Shown: in pieces, positions 40,532 through 49,697 of the stretch
How the letters are laid out: every line of letters begins with the position of its first letter
Numbering within the stretch: position 1 is the first letter of the stretch
Program-made: the position numbers and the translations under genes
NCBI GenBank assembly: GCA_022601535.1
Contig: JAJACK010000002.1
Coordinates: 62,001-126,000 of the forward strand
DNA: 64,000 bases
Source: Chlamydiales bacterium
GTDB taxonomy: Bacteria; Chlamydiota; Chlamydiia; Chlamydiales; JAAKFR01
Reading direction: 5' to 3'
Notes under the pieces: generated by a model
Told to the model about the DNA's origin: nothing
Databases searched by the model: none
The model's input: the letters and a program-made list of their open reading frames with translations, nothing else

Positions 40532-41823
40532 TGCCATATACAGTGACGATGCCAAAACTCTCCCCTACAATGGAAGAAGGGGTGGTTGCAAAATGGTTGA
40601 AAAAAGAGGGAGAATTTATCGAGTCTGGAGAGACATTGCTTGAGATTACAACAGATAAAGCAACTGTTGAACATGCTGCTTTAGATGAAGGGTGGTTAAG
40701 ACAAGTCTTGGTCTCTGAAGGGACAGCTGTAAGAGTGAATGAACCCATTGCGATTTTCACAGAAGAGAAAGAAGAGAGTATTGAGGGGTATCTGCCTAAA
40801 AATGTAGAGGCTCCTGAAAAAAAGACCGAAGAAAAAGAGGAAAAGGGTGTTGAGATGAAAGAAGAGAGTGTTCAAACAAGTGGAGCTGCAATTGCAACAC
40901 CGAGTCATATTCCCGAACCCCCACTTAAATCGTACGATCATCCTGCTCCACAAGAGGCTCCAGGAGAGCGAATTTTAGCATCACCTCTTGCCAAGCAGTT
41001 AGCTAAAAAGATGGGGCTTGATTTGAAAACCGTAAAAGGGACGGGGCCTGGAGGGAGAATCACGAGTCGTGATTTGGAAAAAGCTCAACCAGAGGGAATG
41101 GTCACCTTCGGTCGAAATGAGCATCCCCAAATTGCTCCTGGAACATACCGAGAGATTCCACTCACTCCGATGCGAAAGGTGATTGCCAAACGGCTTCAAG
41201 AATCAAAGAGCTTTATTCCCCACTTCTACCTCAAGCAAGTGGTCAATGCAGAGCCTATGATCCATGTGAGAGAGCAGTTGAAGAATCTCGGTCTGAAAGT
41301 CTCTTTCAACGATATGATCGTAAGAGCTTCAGCTTTGGCACTTAAGAGTCACCCTTCGATCAACCGAGGGTTTAATAGTCTCAATCAAACGATCATTCAG
41401 TATGAAACAGTCGATATTTCCATTGCGGTTTCAATTGAAGAGGGGTTGATCACACCGATTGTGCGGCATGCCGATTTTAAAAATCTTGGCCAAATCTCAT
41501 CGGAGGTGAAATCGCTTGCCAAAAGGGCACAAACAGGCAAGCTCAAAGAGAGTGAGTACAAAGGGGGATCGTTTTGCATCTCAAATCTTGGAATGTATGG
41601 AATCACTGAATTTACAGCAGTGATCAATCCTCCCCAGGCGGCGATTCTGGCTGTTGGGTCCATTGATCAAAGGCCGGTGCTGAAGGAAGGAAAGGTTGTC
41701 CCTGGTCATACCCTGACGTTGACCCTGTCCTCAGATCATCGTGTGATTGATGGAGGGGTAGCGGCAAAATTTCTTCGAAGCCTCCAGAATCTCCTGGAGA
41801 ATCCTGTCGGGTTAACTCTGTAG
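40531..41823 (+). CDS. pdhC: Pyruvate dehydrogenase E2 (dihydrolipoamide acetyltransferase)
   Basis: Core of the complex, transferring acetyl groups to CoA. The 430-residue protein has one lipoyl domain with the lipoylated Lys in ITTDKATVEH (about residue 41), a charged flexible linker, a peripheral-subunit-binding domain (LASPLAKQLAKKMGLD, GTGPGGRITSRDLEKA), and the catalytic domain with FNDMIVRASALAL and SSDHRVIDGGVAA. I start at the ATG in the pdhB stop; frame extensions upstream only re-read pdhB. E3 is not in the window. The last 200 bases are also covered, antisense, by an opposing gene. Confidence 0.97.
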   Translation: MPYTVTMPKLSPTMEEGVVAKWLKKEGEFIESGETLLEITTDKATVEHAALDEGWLRQVLVSEGTAVRVNEPIAIFTEEKEESIEGYLPKNVEAPEKKTEEKEEKGVEMKEESVQTSGAAIATPSHIPEPPLKSYDHPAPQEAPGERILASPLAKQLAKKMGLDLKTVKGTGPGGRITSRDLEKAQPEGMVTFGRNEHPQIAPGTYREIPLTPMRKVIAKRLQESKSFIPHFYLKQVVNAEPMIHVREQLKNLGLKVSFNDMIVRASALALKSHPSINRGFNSLNQTIIQYETVDISIAVSIEEGLITPIVRHADFKNLGQISSEVKSLAKRAQTGKLKESEYKGGSFCISNLGMYGITEFTAVINPPQAAILAVGSIDQRPVLKEGKVVPGHTLTLTLSSDHRVIDGGVAAKFLRSLQNLLENPVGLTL

Positions 41824-42790
41824 GTAAAAAGAAATCTGTGTCTTTAGCAATAAAAGGATGGGTTGAAGTGATTTTATCAATTCGCCCCTGTTGAACGGTT
41901 GGATGAGCAAGCGGTTGGTAGCATGCTGCAATATAAACAGCTCTATGTGTTTTCCAGTTTTCCAACCAATGGTGAAAATTCTTTTTTAAATCTTCTCCAC
42001 TACAACTTGTGATTGCATTTATGCAAGGGAGGGGGAAAAAGCTCTCTTGTATAGAAATATGGTTATTTCGATAAAGCTCCACCTTTGAAGCGAGTTTGAG
42101 CCCATTTCTTGGATCAACCCACGCATAGAGAGTTGCCATCATAAGAGCCACTGCATAAAAAGGCGCTCGAATAATCCCCCAAAGTGAGCGGCCCATTTCA
42201 GGGAGAATCTGTTTAAAAGAGTACCCTTCCCATTTAAGAGCAGAACCGGTAGCGATTTTAACAGGTTGGTAGAGGAGACGGCCGACGTAGTTGATGATAG
42301 AACAGGCTGCATGGAGAGGGGCTGTTATGGAAGTGAGCAAAGAGATCACTTCATTTTCAAGAGGCTGCTTTTTAACATAAACCGGAGCAGTTCCATTCCC
42401 ATCCTCGTCAAGTTCAGAGGTGTCTAGATAAGCTTGCCCATACCCCGATGGATCAGAAGCATTATCAAAGCAAACAGATTGCCAATGTGGCTGGCCAGTA
42501 AATGCGCCATTTTTAGGATCAGAAACAATTTTATTGATGACGATCCCTCCACCCATAGCAAGCACTGTGAAGATAAGAGTTCCTCCAATTCCTTTCCAGC
42601 TGCTAAAAATGTGAGTTAAAAAATGAGAGTTGAAATTCCCACTTACAGCAAGAGTGAAAGCGACTAAGGCAGCTAAAGCAACTGTTGTAACAGCTACATG
42701 GATAGCAATGTTTAAAGTCGTGGGGCGGGAGGGAAATAACTCCTCTGCAGGACGGTTTCCATCTTTTGGGGTGATAAGTACTTCTGTCAT
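41624..42790 (-). CDS. Inc-like membrane protein with tail antisense to pdhC
   Basis: A 388-residue protein of unknown family. Two close hydrophobic segments near the N-terminus (IAIHVAVTTVALAALVAFTL and GIGGTLIFTVLAMGGGIVIN, about 28-85) form the bilobed pattern of chlamydial inclusion-membrane proteins; a third, weaker one is FYAVALMMATLYAW (about 215). The tail from about residue 323 is Pro/Ser/Gln-rich and is encoded on the strand opposite the end of pdhC. The start has AAGGGAG at good spacing. Possible localisation is the inclusion membrane or bacterial inner membrane; sequence cannot decide. Confidence 0.6.
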   Translation of the reverse strand: MTEVLITPKDGNRPAEELFPSRPTTLNIAIHVAVTTVALAALVAFTLAVSGNFNSHFLTHIFSSWKGIGGTLIFTVLAMGGGIVINKIVSDPKNGAFTGQPHWQSVCFDNASDPSGYGQAYLDTSELDEDGNGTAPVYVKKQPLENEVISLLTSITAPLHAACSIINYVGRLLYQPVKIATGSALKWEGYSFKQILPEMGRSLWGIIRAPFYAVALMMATLYAWVDPRNGLKLASKVELYRNNHISIQESFFPLPCINAITSCSGEDLKKNFHHWLENWKTHRAVYIAACYQPLAHPTVQQGRIDKITSTHPFIAKDTDFFLPTELTRQDSPGDSGGFEEILPLPLHQSHDDLRTGSTSGYDQGQPFLPSAPAFDQWTQQPESPPGED

Positions 42791-42945
42791 TTTAGGCTCC
42801 CTTATGTAAAGAATAGATTTAGACTACCAGAGGGTATGGTTTTTTTTCATCTCTAAAAATTATTTTAATTGATAAAAAATCTTATTCAGTTCTTAATGAA
42901 AGCTTAAAAATTTTATGTTAAAATAGACTTGTACCAAGAGGAGAT

Positions 42946-43992
42946 ATGACCATAAACGGCCCACAGTATAGTAATCATCGGATCGATCCCGTCGGGGATC
43001 CTCGGGATGATCAAAATGAAGGTGAGAGAAAGCGCCGTCGTGTTCAATTTGCTGGAAGAACTTGGGGTGAAAAAGAAGAGAAAAAGAAACGAGAATTCGC
43101 TTTTCATGCTCCTAAGGCTAAATCTTCAAGCTCAGAAGGGGGGATTTATGCCGATCGGGTGAGCCTTGAAAAAGCACAGAAGCTCTTTGATCAATTGACA
43201 ACATTGGAAGAAAAAGTAGCACAGCTCTGTTTTCTTGAAACAGAAGCGCTCTATGATGCTGAGCTAAAGAATGAGATCGAGCTTTTGATTCAAGCATGGC
43301 AGATTGGGGGAGTACTCTTTTCAGGGGGAGACTATAAGCGGGAAGCTTTTCTGATCGAGCATTTTCAAAGAATTAGCAAAACATTTCTTCTGTTTGGGAA
43401 TGGTTTTTTTCATAGCCTTTCTTTCTACTATCAAGACAAAGAGCCTCTAGCGTTTAAAGAAGGGTTTTCAGAGCAGCGTTGTCTGGATATGGGAAAAGCA
43501 ATCATGGGAATCAACAGACGGCTTAAAGTCCATTTTCAGTTTGATCATGAGCGAGAGTCACACTCTGTTCCAATGACGACAGATCATCTCATGGCATTTA
43601 GGAAAGGGGTGCGCCAATCAAGTGGGATTGTTGCTAGAACAGCTCCTCGTCAAGCGGCTTTTTCGGCCTCTTCTAAACAATCCTCTCCTTCTTTGCCCTC
43701 TTTTTTAGCGGCAAATCATGCAGCAGCTCTAAACCCTTCTAAAAGTGAGGCTCAAGAGTATATTGGGGTGAAATCCCTTAATTTTCTTGATGTGACAAAT
43801 CAAGAGGTTTCGGAGAAAAAACTCTTAGAAGCATTTAAGGCAAACTACGATATTTTCCTTTGTGGAGAGAATATTCGTCAGGTGATTACGACAATTACCG
43901 GGGCTGTTCGGAATGGCAAACTTTGGGAAAAGCACATCGATCGTTTAGTGATGAAGCTTTTGGTCTTAAAGGTGATGTTTAATAAGGATTAA
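42946..43992 (+). CDS. Degenerate GH3 (NagZ-like) domain protein
   Basis: A 348-residue protein. The first 65 residues are highly charged with basic clusters (ERKRRRVQ, KEEKKKREF). After that, LTTLEEKVAQLCFLE and QIGGVLFSGGDYKREAFLIE match the start of glycoside hydrolase family 3 barrels, and the C-terminus (AFKANYDIFLC, AVRNGKLWEKHIDRLVMKLLVLK) matches the end. The expected catalytic elements are missing: DxEGG is replaced by NGFFHS and no TDDL-type nucleophile is visible. It may be a non-enzymatic relative or an effector. AGAGGAG precedes the ATG. Its stop overlaps the opposing lpxD by 4 bases. Confidence 0.55.
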   Translation: MTINGPQYSNHRIDPVGDPRDDQNEGERKRRRVQFAGRTWGEKEEKKKREFAFHAPKAKSSSSEGGIYADRVSLEKAQKLFDQLTTLEEKVAQLCFLETEALYDAELKNEIELLIQAWQIGGVLFSGGDYKREAFLIEHFQRISKTFLLFGNGFFHSLSFYYQDKEPLAFKEGFSEQRCLDMGKAIMGINRRLKVHFQFDHERESHSVPMTTDHLMAFRKGVRQSSGIVARTAPRQAAFSASSKQSSPSLPSFLAANHAAALNPSKSEAQEYIGVKSLNFLDVTNQEVSEKKLLEAFKANYDIFLCGENIRQVITTITGAVRNGKLWEKHIDRLVMKLLVLKVMFNKD

Positions 43993-45044
43993 TCTTCGTC
44001 ATCATCTTCGTCATCATCGAGAAGATGGGCGAATTTCTTTTCGAGCTCTTTGAACTTTGGAACCATTTTTTCCACCCGTTTAAGAGCGATAAATTGTTGC
44101 TTAAATTCCCGACTTGGAAGAGCGGGAGCTCCATAATAGACATCTGCCTTTTCAAGGGATTTACTCACAGCACATCGGGCGGTGAGAATGGTACGATCGG
44201 CAATAGTGATGTGTCCTGCTACACCAGCTTGCCCTCCCATAACGACTCCAATACCGGTTTTTGTTGACCCAGCAATACCCACTTGGGAGACGATCATATT
44301 ATCTTCTCCCAATTGGACTTGATGGGCGATTTGAACGAGGTTATCGACCTTGGTTCCTTTTCCAATTCGGGTGGTTTTGAACCGTGCGCGGTCAATTGTT
44401 GTGTTGGCTCCGATAGAGACGTCATCTTCTAAAATAACATTTCCAAGCTGTTTATAGGGGTGGTGCTTTCCTTTTTTGTCCGTAAAGTATCCAAAACCAC
44501 AAGAACCGATGACAGCTCCAGGTTGAATAGTGACCCGATCTCCAACGTAGCACCCTTCGCGGATGGTGACATGGGAGTGTATGACGCAGTTGTGTCCCAG
44601 GGTGGTTTTGGGGCCAATGGTGACGTGTGGTCCAATTTCACACCCCTCTCCAATTTCAACGCCTTGGTCAATTACAGTATAGGGAGCGATGGAGACATTT
44701 TTGCCGATCTGGGCAGATTCATGAATGACACATGTGGGATGAATGGAAGAAAAGCCCGATTTGATCGGGGAGATAAAGTGTTCAATAATCGTTTGGAAAG
44801 CAAGAGAGGGGGATTCATTGAGAAGGAAATTTTGGGAGCTCTCTTTGGGGAGATTGTCGGGATGGACGATAATAGCACCAGCTTTTGAGCTGATCATCTG
44901 TTTGTAGTATTTCTTACTATCTAGAAAAGAAATTTGGTCTGAAGAGGCTTCTTCAAGGTTTTCAACGGCGGTGATCCGAAGATCCGGATCACCGACGAGC
45001 TTAGATTTTGTGAGTTTTGCTAGTTGAGAAAGGGAGGTGTTCAT
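43989..45044 (-). CDS. lpxD: UDP-3-O-acylglucosamine N-acyltransferase
   Basis: Third step of lipid A synthesis, adding the N-linked acyl chain from acyl-ACP. The 351-residue protein has the N-terminal uridine-binding domain (ISFLDSKKYYKQM), then left-handed beta-helix hexapeptides (IGKNVSIAPYTVIDQGVEIG) with GSCGFGYF and the catalytic His in VQIAHQVQLGE, and a C-terminal helix. The end is an unusual run of Asp/Glu (LLDDDEDDDED). ATGA overlap with skp upstream; bamA-skp-lpxD order is as in Chlamydia. Confidence 0.96.
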   Translation of the reverse strand: MNTSLSQLAKLTKSKLVGDPDLRITAVENLEEASSDQISFLDSKKYYKQMISSKAGAIIVHPDNLPKESSQNFLLNESPSLAFQTIIEHFISPIKSGFSSIHPTCVIHESAQIGKNVSIAPYTVIDQGVEIGEGCEIGPHVTIGPKTTLGHNCVIHSHVTIREGCYVGDRVTIQPGAVIGSCGFGYFTDKKGKHHPYKQLGNVILEDDVSIGANTTIDRARFKTTRIGKGTKVDNLVQIAHQVQLGEDNMIVSQVGIAGSTKTGIGVVMGGQAGVAGHITIADRTILTARCAVSKSLEKADVYYGAPALPSREFKQQFIALKRVEKMVPKFKELEKKFAHLLDDDEDDDED

Positions 45045-45607
45045 CGAACAAATTCTCCAGATCGGTTCAACTGAGCAATTTCTTCATTCTCAAGATCAAA
45101 AAGACGATCCATTTCTTCGATGACAATATCTGTGATATCGAGAGCTGGAGCGTAGGAGAAAGTGGATTCTTCATTTAAGATCAAAGAGAGTTCACATTTT
45201 TCACGCACTTTTTCAGCAGCTGAGCTGACAAGTTCATGTAAAGATTGAAACATCTTGTAGTTCGCTTGGTTTAGAAGCTGGTAGTATTGGTTTTGGTACC
45301 GGCTAAATTCACTACTCAAACCGTGGAATTTTTGCTTAAGTTCCTCTTCAGAGGTTGGAGAAAGACTATCCATGTAGTCTTGATCTTCGAGTTTAGAGGC
45401 GATCTCTGAAAGCTCTTTATCAGTGTTTTCAAGCGTCTCTTGCATATTTTTTTTCAAAATTTCAAAGGCATTTTTCTCTTGCTGCCCTTGTTTTGACTTT
45501 TCTAAGCAATTCTTGAAGTTGACAAAGCCAAGCTTCATATCTTCTGCAAACCCTGGGGTTGAGCTCACAAGTGTTGCTGCTGCAATCAATAATAATAATT
45601 TCTTCAT
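45041..45607 (-). CDS. skp: Periplasmic chaperone Skp/OmpH
   Basis: Trimeric chaperone that carries unfolded outer-membrane proteins to BamA. The 188-residue precursor has a signal peptide (KKLLLLIAAATLVSSTPGFA), the strand MKLGFVNFKNCLEKS, and long helical arms (ENTDKELSEIASKLEDQDY; FSRYQNQYYQLLNQANYKMF) typical of Skp. AGGAGG precedes the start. It lies between bamA and lpxD and is coupled to lpxD. Confidence 0.9.
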   Translation of the reverse strand: MKKLLLLIAAATLVSSTPGFAEDMKLGFVNFKNCLEKSKQGQQEKNAFEILKKNMQETLENTDKELSEIASKLEDQDYMDSLSPTSEEELKQKFHGLSSEFSRYQNQYYQLLNQANYKMFQSLHELVSSAAEKVREKCELSLILNEESTFSYAPALDITDIVIEEMDRLFDLENEEIAQLNRSGEFVR

Positions 45608-45634
45608 ATTTCCTCCTTTAATTCGTACATACTA

Positions 45635-47986
45635 CTAGAAATTTCCTCCCATAGAGAAGAAGAAGCGTTGTGAATTATCCACATCTACTCCTCCTACTTT
45701 AACAATGGGGTGAATCGGCCAGCCGTAACCCATCATTAAAGGAACATTGCGCATCACTTCAAAGCGGACTCCCAAGCCGACAGATGCAGCGTATTTGCTG
45801 ATTGTAAATTCAGATAAGGAGACCATACCACCATCGACAAATCCAAAGAGATCAAGGCAAGGGTATTTGAGCAGATTGTGTTGATACTCTTCTGTAAAGA
45901 GGAGGGAGGAGACACCACCACGAGGCTCTCGGTTGCCGAAGAGGGGACCGATGACAAACGGCTTATATCCACGTACAGTTGTCTCACCTCCTAAGAAGAG
46001 GCGTTCACTCAAGGGCAAGTCTTGTTCTTGGGTATCTCCATAGGTATGGATAAATTGTAGCTCAGCACGGAACTTGAGAACCCCTTTTTTTGTAATGGGA
46101 TAGTAGTAGCTATTGAGGTAGGAAAACTTCATGAATTGATAGTTTCCACCAAGGCCCGCAATTTCATAGAGGAAGCGGGAGCGAAATCCATCGGTTGGCT
46201 TTCTGGGATGATCTGTCGAATCATAGAGGAAATTCAATCCTGTGGCTGAGATAAATCCTGATCGGTCACCTTCTGTTTCCAGCAGTTGGGTTGGGTCAGA
46301 GCCAACAGAAGTTCTGGTTCGAATCGCTCGGTAGTAGAGGTTGTATTTGAGGTATTCGTTGCAGATATAGGTTGCGTGGACCGAACCTCCCCATGTTTTT
46401 ACTTCGTAAGCACGTGAGAGAACACGGTTATCATTTTTCTCTAGGTCGACTCCGATGATCCAAGGGGTGTCTAGGAAATAGGGTTTTGTCCATTGTGCAA
46501 GGTAGCTGGTCTGTCTATCTCCAACATTGACCTTGAAGTGGGCATATTCTCCAGCGCCTCTCAAAGCCCCCGGTCCTTTTTCGAGGACGCGGGTGAGCCC
46601 TCCGATGTTGAAGTTTTGTTCGGAAACTTCAACCCCTCCAAAGAGCTGTTCGAGCGAGCTAAACCCGAAGAAGAGGCCTACATTGCCTGTATCTGTCTCT
46701 TGCACTTCGATGTAGACATCTCGGTAGAGTTGCTCTCCACACGGATCTTCAAACTGTGATTTGACAGCGTAGACGTTAACCGATTCAAAATAGCCTGTGT
46801 TGGTGAGGCGTGTTTCAGTTCCCTTGAGTTTTTTGGTATTAAAAACTTCGCCAGGGCAGAGAATGCTTTCGTGTAAGATCAAGCTTGTTTTTGTGCACTG
46901 GTTTCCAAAAACTTTGATCATTCCAACGTGGTACTGCTCTCCCTCATCAATGAGAAGAAGAAGGTCGTACACATTTTCATTATCTCTAAGTGAGAGCTGC
47001 ACATCGACAGATGCGTCGATATAGCCACAGGCGCCGTAGAGTTCATTGACAGCTTTGATCGTCTGTCTGATCTTTTCAGGGGAATAGCTGCTATCACGTC
47101 CGAAGTTGAATTTGCTCCAAATTTGTTGGTTTGTGAAAACACAGTTTCCACTCATTCCCATATTTCCAATCCAGTATTTATCTCCTTTATCAACGGAGAT
47201 AACAACGGAAATTCGGTTCTCTTTTTTCGATTCTTCAAGGCAGATATTGACAACAGCGTCAGCATACCCTTGGTTTTGGAAAAAATTGATGATTTGAAGA
47301 CGGTCGTGCTCGATCATTTCCGGATTATAGCACCCATTTCCCAAATACCAACTGAGCAAGAAATTGTACTTTTTGGTGACCATTAAGTCGAGGATGTCAT
47401 CTTCATCGCACTTGGTAAGGCCGCAAAATTCGATTTGGTTGATTTTTCCAGCCCGTCCTTCATCAACATGGATATAGATGTCAACTTCGTTGCACCCTTC
47501 AACAGGAACTGTTTCAAAATCGAGTTCAGATTCAAAGTAGCCCTTCTTGATATAGAGCCGCTTTAGCTTGTTAAACGCTTTGATAAACTCTTCTCGCTCG
47601 TAGGGAGATCCTTTCTCGAGCTCGAGCTCTTTGAGCAGTTTTTTTGTCTTCACCCGTTGGTTTCCGCTAAAGCAGATCTCTCGAATGGCAGGTTTTAGCC
47701 AGATGTGTAAAGTGATGCAGAGTTGATTGCCAGAGACAGTCATTGTAGAATCGACTCTTTCGTACTCATCAGCTAACATTTTTAGATCGTTATCAAACTC
47801 AATCTGAGAGAAAAAGTTTCCTGCTTTGGTGTGCATTCGAGCTCGCAACGCTTTGACATCAAAATAGGTAGATGTTGTTTGCCCTTCAAGAACTACGTCG
47901 ATTTTACCAACGCGCATCATCTCGTAATTTTGTCCGAAGAGATCGACAGAGAGCAGAACTGAAATAAGTAGAAATAATCGTTTCAT
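45635..47986 (-). CDS. bamA: Outer-membrane protein assembly factor BamA (Omp85)
   Basis: Inserts beta-barrel proteins into the outer membrane. The 783-residue precursor has a signal peptide (LFLLISVLLSVDLFG), five POTRA-like repeats (e.g. IREICFSGNQRVKTKKLLKEL; MIKVFGNQCTKTSLILHE) and a C-terminal barrel containing the VRGY motif in ETTVRGYKPFVIGP and the ending FFFSMGGNF. More than a dozen Cys are spread over the POTRA region, in line with disulfide-rich chlamydial envelopes. skp follows after 27 bases. Confidence 0.96.
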   Translation of the reverse strand: MKRLFLLISVLLSVDLFGQNYEMMRVGKIDVVLEGQTTSTYFDVKALRARMHTKAGNFFSQIEFDNDLKMLADEYERVDSTMTVSGNQLCITLHIWLKPAIREICFSGNQRVKTKKLLKELELEKGSPYEREEFIKAFNKLKRLYIKKGYFESELDFETVPVEGCNEVDIYIHVDEGRAGKINQIEFCGLTKCDEDDILDLMVTKKYNFLLSWYLGNGCYNPEMIEHDRLQIINFFQNQGYADAVVNICLEESKKENRISVVISVDKGDKYWIGNMGMSGNCVFTNQQIWSKFNFGRDSSYSPEKIRQTIKAVNELYGACGYIDASVDVQLSLRDNENVYDLLLLIDEGEQYHVGMIKVFGNQCTKTSLILHESILCPGEVFNTKKLKGTETRLTNTGYFESVNVYAVKSQFEDPCGEQLYRDVYIEVQETDTGNVGLFFGFSSLEQLFGGVEVSEQNFNIGGLTRVLEKGPGALRGAGEYAHFKVNVGDRQTSYLAQWTKPYFLDTPWIIGVDLEKNDNRVLSRAYEVKTWGGSVHATYICNEYLKYNLYYRAIRTRTSVGSDPTQLLETEGDRSGFISATGLNFLYDSTDHPRKPTDGFRSRFLYEIAGLGGNYQFMKFSYLNSYYYPITKKGVLKFRAELQFIHTYGDTQEQDLPLSERLFLGGETTVRGYKPFVIGPLFGNREPRGGVSSLLFTEEYQHNLLKYPCLDLFGFVDGGMVSLSEFTISKYAASVGLGVRFEVMRNVPLMMGYGWPIHPIVKVGGVDVDNSQRFFFSMGGNF

Positions 47987-48032
47987 AAAATGGATTCAAA
48001 TAGTAGGGGGGTGTCTCCTTAAATGCAACACA

Positions 48033-48617
48033 TTAATATGTCGATCGGCCTATAAGAGCCCGTGAGAGCGTTCCTCCATCGATAAAATCAAGAGAGCTTC
48101 CCATCGGAATCCCAAATGCTAAGCGGGAAACTTTGATCTGAAGTGGAGCGAGTTCTTTCTTGAGATAAAGGGCAGTCGCATCGCCTTCTAGGGTTGAGTC
48201 GAGCGCAATAATCACTTCTGAAATTTCCTTTGTTATAACCCGGTCTTTTAGCTTGTCGACAACCTGTTTTGATGGAACAAGGCCGGCTATAGGGGATAAC
48301 ATATTTCCTAAAACGTGATAGAGGCCAGAGAATTGACGTGTCTCTTCGATTAAGAAGATATCGCGCGCGGAAGAGATGACGCATAGGGTTTTTGCCTCTC
48401 GTTTGCAAAAGGTGCATTCATCTTCAATCAATGCACCGCAAGTTTCACAATGAGTGAGTTTTACTTTTGTTTCGCCAATGACTTCGCTCAATTGAGCAAT
48501 CGATTCTTCGCTCCAGCCGATGAGTTGAAAGGCGATCCGTTCAGCAGACTTTGCTCCAACGCCGGGAAATTTTTTAAAAAGATCGATTAATTTATTAAGA
48601 TGATCGGGGTATTGCAT
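48033..48617 (-). CDS. recR: Recombination protein RecR
   Basis: Works with RecO/RecF in gap repair. About 194 residues: helix-hairpin-helix LIDLFKKFPGVGAKSAERIAFQL, a four-Cys zinc site (CETCGALIEDECTFC), and a Toprim domain (ALDSTLEGDATALYL) ending with a Walker-B-like region. ATG at 48617 gives the family start MQYPDHLNKLI; the frame upstream begins with a TTG. It is upstream of bamA on the same strand and divergent from fabH, as in the Chlamydia cluster I recall (recR CT240). Confidence 0.95.
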   Translation of the reverse strand: MQYPDHLNKLIDLFKKFPGVGAKSAERIAFQLIGWSEESIAQLSEVIGETKVKLTHCETCGALIEDECTFCKREAKTLCVISSARDIFLIEETRQFSGLYHVLGNMLSPIAGLVPSKQVVDKLKDRVITKEISEVIIALDSTLEGDATALYLKKELAPLQIKVSRLAFGIPMGSSLDFIDGGTLSRALIGRSTY

Positions 48618-48701
48618 GGTGTCGGCATGATTTATCAACTGGAAATTTAAATCAAGCTTTGGTAGAATCGTCGATCTTATTTCTTTTAAGTGGAGCCCTC
48701 A

Positions 48702-49697
48702 GTGATAAAAAAAGCTAGAATCATCGGGACAGGATCGTATCTACCTGAGCGGGTATTGACAAACCTGGATTTAGAGAAAATGGTTGATACATCAGATGAA
48801 TGGATTGTCTCTCGGACAGGAATGAAAGAGCGGCGGATTGCAGCAGAGGATGAGTTCCCTTCTGGCATGGGGGTAAAGGCTGCAAAAGAAGCTCTTGAAG
48901 CGGCCAAAATAGATCGTGAGAAAATCGACCTTATTATTGTAGCAACTCTAACTCCAGACTATATCTTTCCGAGCACTGCTGCCTTGGTTCAAGCTGAGCT
49001 TGGTATTTCTGCTCCTGCATTAGATGTACAGGCGGCATGCACCGGCTTTCTCTACGGTCTTTCAATTGCCAAGGGATTTATAGAAAGTGGGATGTATAAA
49101 AATATTTTATTGATCGCATCAGAGAAACTCTCATCTATTGTGGATTATTCAGACCGGAGTACGTGTGTTCTTTTTGGAGATGGAGCTGCTGCGAGTATCA
49201 TTAGCCACGAAGGAGAAGGATTTGAGATTAAAGGGATCTCTCTTGGTGCAGATGGATGTGCTGCGGATCTACTTATTCAAGAGGGGGGAGGCTCTCGCAA
49301 TCCTGCTTCAGCAAGAACAGTAGAAGAGAGAAAACATTACATCTCGATGCAAGGGCAAGGTGTTTTTAAAAATGCGGTTCGTCGAATGGAAAGTGCGGCA
49401 GAAGAGTGTCTTGAGCAAACAGGGATGAGTAAAGATCAGATCGATTGGCTTGTTCCTCATCAGGCAAATGAGCGGATTATCGATGCAGTTGCAAAAAGGT
49501 TTGATGTTTCTGATTCAAAGGTTTTTAAAACAATTCATAAATATGGCAATACCTCGGCATCTGCCGTCGCCATTGCGCTCGATGAGCTGATCTGTGAAAA
49601 AGAGATCAAAAAGGGAGACCACTTGCTTCTCGTCGCTTTTGGAGCAGGGTTTACATGGGGAGCGTCAATTTTAAAGAAGGTGAGTCGTGATGAGTAA
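48702..49697 (+). CDS. fabH: Beta-ketoacyl-ACP synthase III
   Basis: Starts fatty-acid synthesis by condensing acetyl-CoA with malonyl-ACP. About 331 residues with the Cys-His-Asn triad in VQAACTGFLYGL, VPHQANERI and KYGNTSASA, plus DEWIVSRTGMKERR near the N-terminus. I choose GTG 48702, which has GGAG six bases upstream and gives the family-typical IKKARIIGTGSYLPERV; another GTG lies four codons earlier. First gene of the fabH-fabD-fabG-acpP run. Confidence 0.96.
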   Translation: MIKKARIIGTGSYLPERVLTNLDLEKMVDTSDEWIVSRTGMKERRIAAEDEFPSGMGVKAAKEALEAAKIDREKIDLIIVATLTPDYIFPSTAALVQAELGISAPALDVQAACTGFLYGLSIAKGFIESGMYKNILLIASEKLSSIVDYSDRSTCVLFGDGAAASIISHEGEGFEIKGISLGADGCAADLLIQEGGGSRNPASARTVEERKHYISMQGQGVFKNAVRRMESAAEECLEQTGMSKDQIDWLVPHQANERIIDAVAKRFDVSDSKVFKTIHKYGNTSASAVAIALDELICEKEIKKGDHLLLVAFGAGFTWGASILKKVSRDE

